From positions 3,720,001 through 3,784,000 of the forward strand of contig NZ_CP019450.1 of assembly GCF_001983995.1 (NCBI RefSeq): a stretch of DNA of 64,000 nt, read 5' to 3'. The notes under the pieces were generated by a model, which saw nothing but the letters and a program-made list of their open reading frames with translations, had not been told where the DNA came from and searched no databases. How positions within the stretch are numbered: position 1 is the first letter of the stretch; every line of letters starts with the position of its first letter. A program made the position numbers and the translations under genes. This stretch comes from Halioglobus japonicus. Lineage in GTDB: Bacteria; Pseudomonadota; Gammaproteobacteria; Pseudomonadales; Halieaceae. Shown here one piece after another: positions 40,144-48,080 of this stretch.

Positions 40144-40661
40144 TGACCCACACAGAAATCGCGCAATCACTCAAGCTGCTCGCCCTGGATGTCGATGGGG
40201 TACTCACCGATGGCTGCATTTACTACGGCAACAATGGCGAAGAACTGAAGAGCTTCAATATCAAGGATGGCCTGGGTATAAAACTGTTGCAGCGCGGCGG
40301 GGTGGATGTCGTCATTATCACTGGCCGCCAGTCTGAGATCGTCGCCAGACGCGCGCGCGAGCTCGGCATTACCGACGTCATACAGGGCCGCGAAGACAAA
40401 CTGGTCGCCCTCCAGGCACTGTGTGATTCACGCGGTGTCGAGCTTCGCGAATGCGCTTACATGGGCGACGATCTGCCCGACCTGGCCGCTGTCAGGGCCG
40501 CCGGCCTTGGCCTGACCGTCAGCGACGGTGCCACCGCGCTGCACGACGCCGCAGACTGGGTCAGTGAGGCCGCTGGCGGGCGCGGTGCAGTCCGCGAAGC
40601 CGGCGAGTGGATCCTGCACATGCGCGGCTCACTAGATACGCTACTGGCCGAGTTCAACTAA
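40143..40661 (+). CDS. kdsC: 3-deoxy-D-manno-octulosonate 8-phosphate phosphatase
   Basis: KdsC removes phosphate from Kdo-8-phosphate. The 172-residue HAD enzyme shows motif I LDVDGVLTDG (nucleophile Asp16, acid Asp18), motif II ITGRQSE and the metal-binding MGDDLPDL. There is no cap domain, typical of the tetrameric KdsC type. It overlaps kdsD and lptC by one base each (TAATG). Confidence 0.96.
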   Translation: MTHTEIAQSLKLLALDVDGVLTDGCIYYGNNGEELKSFNIKDGLGIKLLQRGGVDVVIITGRQSEIVARRARELGITDVIQGREDKLVALQALCDSRGVELRECAYMGDDLPDLAAVRAAGLGLTVSDGATALHDAADWVSEAAGGRGAVREAGEWILHMRGSLDTLLAEFN

Positions 40662-41218
40662 TGCCAAGACCCACCCTGCAAATCCTGCTGGCGCTGACCA
40701 TCCTGCTCGCAGCCACCTACTACTGGAACCCAAGGACCGCCAGTACCGCGGATGTGGCGACCAGTGAGCGTCACGAGGCACTGCCGCTCACCTACATTGA
40801 GGGCGTTCGAACCTGGGCATTCGATGAACAGGGCTACCTCAGCGATATTCTCGAGGCCGAACGGGTCGACCGGTTTCGCGAGGGCAACTACTCGATGATC
40901 ATGAACCCCAAATTTTACTCCCACAGTGCCGATGGCAAGACCTGGTCTGCCAGTGCCACTCGCGGCCGCTGGGAGCACAAACATGAGCGCCTCCTGTTAC
41001 GCAAAAATGTGGTACTGTCCCACGACCAGACCGGCACTCGCATGAACACGCACCTTATGGATATTTTCCTGGACACCCAAATCGCCGAGAGCAATCGGCA
41101 GGTGACGATTACCCAGGGGAAAAATCAGACGGTGGCCGATGGCATGGTCGCCAACCTGGAGAATGAAACAATTAGCCTGAAACCCAATGTGGAGAGCATT
41201 TATGTTCCGTCGCCATGA
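40661..41218 (+). CDS. lptC: LPS export protein LptC
   Basis: LptC is the bitopic inner-membrane protein that passes LPS from LptBFG to the periplasmic bridge protein LptA. From the ATG at 40661 (MPRPTLQILLALTILL) the 185-residue product has one N-terminal membrane helix and a beta-jellyroll domain. The frame opens further upstream inside kdsC, but the overlap start suits the operon. Its 3' end overlaps lptA by 17 nt. Confidence 0.93.
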   Translation: MPRPTLQILLALTILLAATYYWNPRTASTADVATSERHEALPLTYIEGVRTWAFDEQGYLSDILEAERVDRFREGNYSMIMNPKFYSHSADGKTWSASATRGRWEHKHERLLLRKNVVLSHDQTGTRMNTHLMDIFLDTQIAESNRQVTITQGKNQTVADGMVANLENETISLKPNVESIYVPSP

Positions 41219-41762
41219 GCGACCTGCCCCGCTGGCAGCGTGTTTACTGATTCTCGCGAGCCTGGTCTCTACCACCGCCGCAATCGCCCTGCCGGACGAC
41301 CGTAATCAGCCGATTCTGATTGAGGCGGACGAAGCTGTGCGCGACGAGAAACAGGGGTTCACCCTTTACCAGGGCAATGTGACCATGGACCAGGGCAGCC
41401 TGCACATCAAGGCGGAGCGCATCACCGTTTATCACGATGCGGAAAAAGCTGACCGCATCCTCGCCGAGGGCTCCCCGGCACACATGCAGCAGCAACCGGA
41501 ACCCGACAAGGGTCTGATCAAAGCCCGTGCCAACGTGATCGAGTATCACAAGAGTGAAGATCGGGTGCAGCTGCGCGATAACGCCAGCATCGAGCAGGAA
41601 GGTTCGACCGTGACCGGCGACAGCATCGATTACTTTATCACCGAACAATTGGTACGGGCGGACTCCGACAAAAACCGTGAAGACAGCCGCGTACAGGTCG
41701 TGATCGAAGCGACCGCGGTACAAAAGGAAAAGGAAGCCAGTGGCAACACTGATCGCAAGTAA
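41202..41762 (+). CDS. lptA: LPS export bridge protein LptA
   Basis: LptA is the periplasmic beta-jellyroll protein that polymerises into the LPS bridge between inner and outer membrane. From the ATG at 41202 it has 186 residues: a signal peptide (to about 28, ending in Ala-rich TTAAIAL), then the OstA domain ([21 protein letters not shown] split here; [20 protein letters not shown]). The end overlaps lptB by 23 nt. Confidence 0.94.
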   Translation: MFRRHERPAPLAACLLILASLVSTTAAIALPDDRNQPILIEADEAVRDEKQGFTLYQGNVTMDQGSLHIKAERITVYHDAEKADRILAEGSPAHMQQQPEPDKGLIKARANVIEYHKSEDRVQLRDNASIEQEGSTVTGDSIDYFITEQLVRADSDKNREDSRVQVVIEATAVQKEKEASGNTDRK

Positions 41763-42465
41763 TCTGGCCAAGGCGTATAAGGGCCGCGAGGTTGTACAGG
41801 ACGTTTCCATCCAACTGGAGAGCGGCCAGGTGGTGGGCTTATTGGGCCCCAATGGCGCCGGCAAAACGACCTGCTTCTACATGATCATTGGAATCGTCAA
41901 GGCCGATCGGGGCAGCATCGAGCTCAACGGCAACGACATTACCCCACTCTCAATGCACGAGCGGGCCCGCCACGGCATCGGTTATCTGCCCCAGGAAGCG
42001 TCCATTTTCCGCAAGCTCACCGTCACCGACAACATTATGTCTATCCTGGAAACCCGGCCGGACCTCAACCGGGCCCAGCGCCGGGAGCGCTGCGACCAGC
42101 TGCTCGAGGAGTTTAATGTCCAGCATTTACGGGACAGCCTCGGGCAGGCCTTGTCCGGCGGCGAGCGGCGACGCATTGAAATCGCCAGAGCCCTGGCCAC
42201 CGAGCCCGACTTCATCCTGCTCGATGAACCCTTCGCCGGCGTCGATCCGATTTCTGTGAATGACATCAAGCACATTATTACGCATCTGCGTGACCGCGGT
42301 ATCGGCGTACTGATTACCGACCACAACGTCAGGGATACCCTCGATATCTGCGAAAAGGCCTTTATTGTCGGCGAGGGGCATATTATCGCCTCTGGCACCG
42401 CCAATGATGTGCTGTCCAACCAGCGCGTTCGCGACATCTATCTGGGCGAACAATTCTCGCTATAG
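41740..42465 (+). CDS. lptB: LPS export ABC transporter ATPase LptB
   Basis: LptB powers extraction of LPS from the inner membrane with LptF and LptG. The 241-residue ATPase begins with a GTG and has Walker A (GPNGAGKT), the Q-loop in [13 protein letters not shown], signature [15 protein letters not shown], Walker B ([12 protein letters not shown]) and the switch His in [11 protein letters not shown]. It is the last gene before the rpoN leader. Confidence 0.98.
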   Translation: MATLIASNLAKAYKGREVVQDVSIQLESGQVVGLLGPNGAGKTTCFYMIIGIVKADRGSIELNGNDITPLSMHERARHGIGYLPQEASIFRKLTVTDNIMSILETRPDLNRAQRRERCDQLLEEFNVQHLRDSLGQALSGGERRRIEIARALATEPDFILLDEPFAGVDPISVNDIKHIITHLRDRGIGVLITDHNVRDTLDICEKAFIVGEGHIIASGTANDVLSNQRVRDIYLGEQFSL

Positions 42466-42565
42466 CCCTTGTCCCTTTTGGGGGCACATGTCAACAAGCA
42501 AATTTCGCGCCACAACCTTGCCACCCCCGTCAGAGGGGAGCTAAACTTCTTCTCGTTGTATAGCG

Positions 42566-42601
42566 GTGCACCTCTCGAAGTGCACCTCTCGAAGTGCACC
42601 T
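42566..42601 (+). repeat. 14-bp tandem repeat (two and a half copies) in the rpoN leader
   Basis: GTGCACCTCTCGAA occurs at 42566-42579 and 42580-42593, with the first 8 bases repeated again at 42594-42601. Each unit holds the palindrome GTGCAC, so palindromes recur every 14 bp. It lies in the 155-nt lptB-rpoN gap, ending 19 nt before the rpoN ATG. It could be an operator array, a structured leader or a replication-slippage product. Confidence 0.85.
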
Positions 42602-42620
42602 GAGGGCGCAAAATCCACTC

Positions 42621-44109
42621 ATGAAACAATCGCTGCAGTTAAAGCTGGGCCAGCAGCTGACCATGACCCCCAATTGCAACAGGCAATACGCCTGCTGCAG
42701 CTGTCGACCGTGGATTTACAACAGGAAATTCAACAGGCGCTGGATAACAACCCCCTGCTGGAAGCCGGCGAAGACGAGCCGGGGCCGGTAGACAGCCCCC
42801 TGACACCGATAGCACCCCCAGCCACGACGGCCCCCTCGAAAACCTGGAGCAAACCGCTACCGCAGGGGAAAACACTCCCCAGGATACCGCTTCGGCGACC
42901 CTGCCGGACGACCTACCCGTAGACACCCAGTGGGAGGACCTACTGCCCTCCGGCTCAGCCCCGCCACCCCCTCCCGAGGACGTTCCCGGCAGCGACTTTG
43001 AAACCCGCGGCGGTGCGCGCCAGTCGCTGCAGGAGCATCTGCTATGGCAGCTTGGCCTGAGCCGGCTATCGGACACCGACCGAGTGATCGCGCTTGCGAT
43101 TATCGATGCCACGGACGACAACGGGCGACTGATGTTAAGTGTTGAAGACATCCATCAGTCGCTGCAGGGGCATGAACTGGAGATCGATGAGGACGAGGTT
43201 GTCGCAGTGCTGCATATGCTGCAGCAGTTCGAGCCTGCCGGGGTTTGCACGCGCGACTTGCAGGAGTGTCTTCTGGTACAGCTACAGCAGCTACCGGCTG
43301 ACACCCCCTACCTTGAGCAAGCCCGGCAAATACTGAATCGCCATCTCGGTCAACTCGCCAGCGGCGATTTCAGCCAGATCATGCGCCGCACACGACTGAA
43401 GGAAGAGCAACTGAAAGACGTGTTGGGGCTGATTCAGACCCTGGACCCCAACCCCGGGGAAACCTTCGCTCCGAGCGAAGTCGAATACGTTGTTCCGGAT
43501 GTATTTGTGAGCAAGAAAGACGGCCGCTGGCTGGTGGAACTCAACCCGGACATCGCCCCGCGACTGCGTATCAACGCGGAGTATGCCAGCCTCATCAAGC
43601 GCGCCGATAACAGTGCAGACAACACTTATCTCAAGGACAACCTGCAGGAAGCGCGCTGGTTTTTGAAGAGCCTGCAGAGTCGCAACGAAACCCTGATGAA
43701 AGTTGCCACCAAAATTGTCGAACATCAGCGCAATTTTCTGGAATATGGCGAAGAAGCCATGAAGCCACTGGTGCTGCACGATATCGCCGAGGCAGTGGAA
43801 ATGCACGAGTCAACAATATCCCGGGTCACCACCCAGAAGTACATGCACACACCTCGCGGCATTTTCGAATTGAAGTACTTCTTCTCCAGTCATGTGGCCA
43901 CGACGGCCGGGGGAGAATGCTCCTCCACCGCTATTCGAGCACTTATCAAAAAACTGGTCGCGGCTGAGAATCCGCGCAAACCACTGAGTGATAATAAGAT
44001 CACCCAGCTGCTGGAGGAACAGGGGATTAAAGTCGCCAGGCGCACCATCGCCAAGTATCGCGACACCCTGCTGATTCCTCCGTCGAACGAACGCAAGAGG
44101 TTGGTCTAG
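42621..44109 (+). CDS. rpoN: RNA polymerase sigma-54 factor (two frameshifts as sequenced)
   Basis: RpoN directs RNA polymerase to -24/-12 promoters with enhancer-binding activators. The ATG at 42621 gives [16 protein letters not shown], but the frame breaks at a C5 run (42667-42671). The Gln/Leu-rich activator-interaction region ([20 protein letters not shown]) continues one frame over, and a second break occurs at a C5 run near 42796-42800 or 42815-42819. The rest is intact to the stop, including the DNA-binding region and RpoN box ([12 protein letters not shown]). Adding one base twice gives 496 residues, the normal length. Confidence 0.93.
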
Positions 44110-44242
44110 ATGACGGCGGGCTACCTGCGGGAAAAAGTTACGCGCCGGCCATGGCTTGGTCTAGACTTTACTTCAGAGGATTAAATCCGGTACTGCCGGT
44201 TCCGGGCCACCGCCTGGATTCATCAGAAGAAGGAGCAAGTGT

Positions 44243-44530
44243 ATGCAACTGAATGTCAGCGGACACCACGTAGAGGTCACCTCAGCCCTGCGGGAGTATG
44301 TCGAGAGTAAATTTGAACGACTGCAGCGACATTTTGATCAGATCACCAACACCCAGGTCACGCTGATCGTGGAGAAAATGGTTCAGAAAGCAGAAGCCAA
44401 CGTACACATATCAGGGGCTGACATTTTCGCCCATGCGGAGTCCGAGGACATGTATGCCGCGATTGACGCCCTGGCGGACAAGCTTGACCGCCAGCTTATT
44501 AAACACAAGGAAAAAACCAGAGGACACTAA
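44243..44530 (+). CDS. hpf: Ribosome hibernation promoting factor
   Basis: HPF binds the 30S decoding site and promotes inactive 100S ribosomes. The 95-residue short form (MQLNVSGHHVEVTSALREYVESK, split here after 15) has the sigma-54 modulation protein fold and lacks the long-form C-terminal dimerisation domain. AGAAGGAG stands before the ATG. It follows rpoN by 133 nt, the usual arrangement. Confidence 0.96.
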   Translation: MQLNVSGHHVEVTSALREYVESKFERLQRHFDQITNTQVTLIVEKMVQKAEANVHISGADIFAHAESEDMYAAIDALADKLDRQLIKHKEKTRGH

Positions 44531-44538
44531 ACCCAGCC

Positions 44539-44991
44539 ATGCAACAACCGCTGGATAATCTCCTGACTCCGGAGCGCACTGCCTGCCAGGTGCCCGGAGT
44601 CAGCAAAAAGAGACTTTTCGAAACCATCGCCCGCATTATCAGCGAGGACCAACTCTCACTCAGTTACGACGAAATTTTCGCCCAGTTCATCGCTCGCGAA
44701 AAGCTGGGAAGCACCGGTCTCGGTGCCGGCATTGCCATTCCCCATAGCCGCATTGACAACTGCACCCAGCCACTGGGTACGCTGATCACGCTCGCTGAGC
44801 CCATTGACTACGACGCACCGGACGGCCGTCAGGTCGATCTGGTCTTCGCGTTACTGGTGCCCAGTGAAGCGCACCAGCAGCATCTGGATACGCTGGCGCA
44901 TATCGCCCGCAAATTCAGCGACGCCGAGTTCTGTCAGCGCCTGCGCCAGGCCGACAACACCGCGGCCCTTTACGATCTGGCCACAGGATAG
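44539..44991 (+). CDS. ptsN: Nitrogen PTS EIIA component
   Basis: EIIA-Ntr is the terminal phosphate acceptor of the regulatory PTS-Ntr chain and modulates potassium and nitrogen responses. The 150-residue protein has the mannitol-type EIIA fold with the phosphorylated His69 in GIAIPHSRIDN. It stands between hpf and rapZ; the partner Npr is two genes away. Confidence 0.95.
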   Translation: MQQPLDNLLTPERTACQVPGVSKKRLFETIARIISEDQLSLSYDEIFAQFIAREKLGSTGLGAGIAIPHSRIDNCTQPLGTLITLAEPIDYDAPDGRQVDLVFALLVPSEAHQQHLDTLAHIARKFSDAEFCQRLRQADNTAALYDLATG

Positions 44992-44995
44992 CGCA

Positions 44996-45850
44996 ATGCA
45001 GCTTATTATCATCAGTGGCCGGTCGGGCTCGGGCAAAAGTACTGCCCTGCATCAGCTCGAAGATGAAGGCTACTACTGTATTGATAATCTGCCCTGCTCC
45101 CTACTCCCTGCGCTGGTAGAGGAAACCCGCGGCGACCACTTCACCCATTTTCGCGGCACCGCCGTGTGTATCGACGCTCGCAATGCGTGGAAGGATCTCG
45201 CCAACTTCAGCGCTATTCTGGAATCGCTGCCCGCCTCGGTAAGCACCGAGATTCTGTTTCTCGACGCCCAGGAAGCCACCCTCATCAAACGCTTCAGCGA
45301 GACCCGGCGCAAGCACCCGCTGACCTCTGAGGCCCTGGCACTGCCCGAGGCTATCGAGCGCGAATGGCAACTGCTGGAGTCTATTTCCAGCGCCGCATCA
45401 CTGGTGCTGGATACCAGCCAGATGACCATTTACGAACTGCGCGATGCGATCAAACAACGGCTGCTGGGCGCAGCCAGCGGTAGCATGTCAGTACTCGTAC
45501 AATCCTTCGGCTTTAAACGCGGCGTCCCCGCTGATGCCGATCTGGTTTTTGATGTGCGCATGCTACCCAACCCGCACTGGGTAAAGGAATTGCGACTCAT
45601 GACCGGGCTCGACTCACAAGTGCGTGAATTTCTCGAAGCCCAGTCGCTCACGGATGAACTGTTCAACGACATCAGGACCTACCTGGACAATTGGTTGCCT
45701 CGCTACCGGGACAGCAACCGCAGCTACATGACAATTGCGCTGGGTTGTACCGGCGGTCAACATCGTTCAGTATATTTGGCTGACCGCCTGTTCCGGCACT
45801 ATCAGGAGCAGTTTCCAGCCATACACTTACGCCACAGGGAATTGCAGTAA
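44996..45850 (+). CDS. rapZ: RNase adapter protein RapZ
   Basis: RapZ binds nucleotides and, in E. coli, guides RNase E to the GlmZ small RNA, controlling glucosamine-6-phosphate synthase. From the ATG at 44996 (MQLIIISGRSGSGKST) it has 284 residues, with Walker A at 8-16, a DAQEATLIKRFSETRRKHPL region and the conserved C-terminal segment (IALGCTGGQHRSVYLADRL). A frame opening to 44804 lies inside ptsN. Confidence 0.96.
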   Translation: MQLIIISGRSGSGKSTALHQLEDEGYYCIDNLPCSLLPALVEETRGDHFTHFRGTAVCIDARNAWKDLANFSAILESLPASVSTEILFLDAQEATLIKRFSETRRKHPLTSEALALPEAIEREWQLLESISSAASLVLDTSQMTIYELRDAIKQRLLGAASGSMSVLVQSFGFKRGVPADADLVFDVRMLPNPHWVKELRLMTGLDSQVREFLEAQSLTDELFNDIRTYLDNWLPRYRDSNRSYMTIALGCTGGQHRSVYLADRLFRHYQEQFPAIHLRHRELQ

Positions 45851-45851
45851 G

Positions 45852-46121
45852 GTGATAGAAACCCAGGTGACCATCATCAACAAGCTCGGCCTGCACGCCA
45901 GGGCGGCAGCAAAGCTTGTGGGCTGCACATCGGCATTCTCGAGCTCCATTGAAGCAGGCAGCGACGGCAATATGGTCGACGCCAAAAGCATCATGTCTGT
46001 CATGATGCTCGCTGCAGGCAAGGGCACGGTGCTGGATTTACGCATCGACGGCCGCGATGAGCAGCAGGCGCTGGAAGCCATTACCGCGCTTATCGCCAAT
46101 CGTTTTGACGAAGCCGAATAA
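45852..46121 (+). CDS. ptsO: HPr-like phosphocarrier of the nitrogen PTS (NPr)
   Basis: NPr passes phosphate from EI-Ntr (PtsP) to PtsN. The 89-residue protein starts with a GTG one base past the rapZ stop. The active-site His15 is in NKLGLHARAAAKL, and the second HPr motif (AKSIMSVMMLAAGKG) is present. EI-Ntr is not in this window. Confidence 0.94.
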   Translation: MIETQVTIINKLGLHARAAAKLVGCTSAFSSSIEAGSDGNMVDAKSIMSVMMLAAGKGTVLDLRIDGRDEQQALEAITALIANRFDEAE

Positions 46122-46213
46122 CGCCGCGTAACTAATCCCGTTGTTGAATACGGCGCTTTGCCGGATAATTTTCCGGATACCGCGCAGTCGCGGACCACAT
46201 AGGGAGTGCGGGC

Positions 46214-47566
46214 ATGCCCCATAACTTGGCCAAATCACAGGCTACCCTCGACAGGTTGACCCTGGCGCTCGACAGCGGCGCCATGGTTGACGTGCGGCGT
46301 ATGCTGAACGGCCTCCTCCCCGCCGACATCGCCCATTTACTGGAATCCTCTCCGCCAAAGTTCCGCCACATTCTCTGGAAAATGGTCGACGTCGAGGTCG
46401 AAGGTGAAGTGCTCGGTGAGCTGTCGGATGACTTGCAGGCGCACTTCCTGTCTCGCATGGACGCAGCTGAGGTTGCCACCATTACCGAGGGCCTGGAAGA
46501 CGACGATATCGCCGACATTCTCCAGCAGCTGCCGGACCGGGTAACCCGCGAAGTCCTCACTGCCATGGACCATCAGGACCGTGCTCGCCTCGAGCAGGTA
46601 ATGCACTACCCCGACGATATCGCCGGCGGCCTGATGAACACGGACACCATTACCATTCGTGCCCGCCTGACGCTCGACGTTGTTCTGCGCTACCTGCGTC
46701 GCCACGATGAGATCCCGGAGATGACCGACAACCTCATCGTAGTCAACCGCACCGATCAATATATCGGCCTGCTGCCCCTGCGGACGCTGTTGGTTTCTGA
46801 CCCCTCGGCCACTGTGCGCGAAATGATGGTCACCGACATCGACCCTATCCCCGTCGACACGCCCGACGATGAGGTGGCCCGCCTGTTTGAGCGCAATGAC
46901 TGGGTGTCCGCGCCGGTGGTCGACGAGAGCGGCAAACTGCTCGGCCGGATTACCATTGACGACGTGGTTGACGTGATCCGGGAAGACGCCGACCACTCCT
47001 TCATGTCCATGGCTGGTCTGGATGAAGAAGAAGACACCTTTGCGCCCCTGGCAAAGGCAGCGCCACGACGCGCAGTGTGGCTGGGCATCAACCTTGTCAC
47101 CGCCTTTATCGCCGCTTCCACGATCAACATGTTTCAAGGCACCATCGAGAAGGTCGTTGCCCTGGCGGTGCTCATGCCCATTGTGGCCTCTATGGGGGGC
47201 ATCGCCGGCACCCAGACCCTGACGGTGCTCATTCGCGGTATTGCGATCGGTCAGGTGGGGAAGAACAACCAGAACTGGCTATTGGTGCGCGAACTTGGTA
47301 TCGGGCTGATTAATGGCCTGCTGTGGGCGGCCGTGGTGGCAGTTGCCGCCTCACTCTGGTTTGATGACTGGGATATCGGCATTATCATCGCCGCTGCCAT
47401 GGTGATCAACCTGATTACCGCGGCCTTTACCGGCGCAGCCCTCCCTCTGTTATTATCGCGCCTGAATATCGACCCCGCCCTCGCCGGCGGTGTCATTCTC
47501 ACCACCGTGACCGATGTAGTGGGCTTTGTCTCTTTCCTCGGCCTGGCGACTCTATTTTATGCGTGA
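46214..47566 (+). CDS. mgtE: Magnesium transporter MgtE
   Basis: MgtE is a homodimeric magnesium channel gated by cytoplasmic magnesium. The 450-residue protein has the N-terminal superhelical domain (about 5-130), two CBS domains (about 135-255), the connecting plug helix, and five C-terminal membrane helices (from about 285), with the pore signature PIVASMGGIAGTQTLTVLIRG split over the first and second helices. GGGAG lies upstream. The 3' end overlaps darP by 8 nt. Confidence 0.95.
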   Translation: MPHNLAKSQATLDRLTLALDSGAMVDVRRMLNGLLPADIAHLLESSPPKFRHILWKMVDVEVEGEVLGELSDDLQAHFLSRMDAAEVATITEGLEDDDIADILQQLPDRVTREVLTAMDHQDRARLEQVMHYPDDIAGGLMNTDTITIRARLTLDVVLRYLRRHDEIPEMTDNLIVVNRTDQYIGLLPLRTLLVSDPSATVREMMVTDIDPIPVDTPDDEVARLFERNDWVSAPVVDESGKLLGRITIDDVVDVIREDADHSFMSMAGLDEEEDTFAPLAKAAPRRAVWLGINLVTAFIAASTINMFQGTIEKVVALAVLMPIVASMGGIAGTQTLTVLIRGIAIGQVGKNNQNWLLVRELGIGLINGLLWAAVVAVAASLWFDDWDIGIIIAAAMVINLITAAFTGAALPLLLSRLNIDPALAGGVILTTVTDVVGFVSFLGLATLFYA

Positions 47567-48080
47567 CGATCCCGAAGAATTTGACGACGAACTCGAAGAA
47601 GGCCCCAGCAAAACCGAAATAAAGCGGCAGATGCTGGCCCTACAAGCCCTGGGCGAGAAACTCACCCGCCTCAAGGACAAGGAGCTGGCGCGCATTCCCA
47701 TCGAGGATGACCGGCTGATGGAAGCCATCCTGGAATCGCGCAATATCCGCAGTAATAACGCCCGCAAGCGACACCTGCAGTTTATCGGCAAGCTGATGCG
47801 CGACGTTGACCCCACACCGATTGAAAACGCGCTTGAAGCCCTGCACAAGCCGGCCAAAGTTGCCAATGAGAAATTTCACGAGCTCGAGGCCCTGCGCGAT
47901 GACGTGCTCGCGGCAGGAGTGAATGGCGTAGAGAAGGTCATGGCCAAGTGGCCTGACGCGGATCGTCAGCAACTGCGCCAGCTGGTACTACAGGCGCAGC
48001 GCGAGAAGAAAAACAATAAGCCACCGGCGGCCAGCCGCAAGCTATTTCGCTACCTGCGTGAACTTCAAGAGCACGCCTAG
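47559..48080 (+). CDS. darP: Ribosome-associated protein DarP/YjgA
   Basis: DarP (YjgA, DUF615) binds late 50S precursors and helps large-subunit maturation. From the ATG at 47559 (MRDDPEEFDDELEEG) it has 173 residues, with an acidic N-terminus and a highly charged helical body (SKTEIKRQMLALQALGEKL; FRYLRELQEH). It is convergent with yhdP, sharing 4 nt at the stops. Confidence 0.94.
   Translation: MRDDPEEFDDELEEGPSKTEIKRQMLALQALGEKLTRLKDKELARIPIEDDRLMEAILESRNIRSNNARKRHLQFIGKLMRDVDPTPIENALEALHKPAKVANEKFHELEALRDDVLAAGVNGVEKVMAKWPDADRQQLRQLVLQAQREKKNNKPPAASRKLFRYLRELQEHA

Noticed and set aside
42566..42601. CRISPR-like array
   Set aside because: Units are only 14 bp, directly abutting with no spacers, and no cas genes are near.
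42566..42922. Separate small gene upstream of rpoN starting at the repeat
   Set aside because: Its body is the sigma-54 N-terminal region in the shifted frame; the leading residues come from the repeat and match no family.
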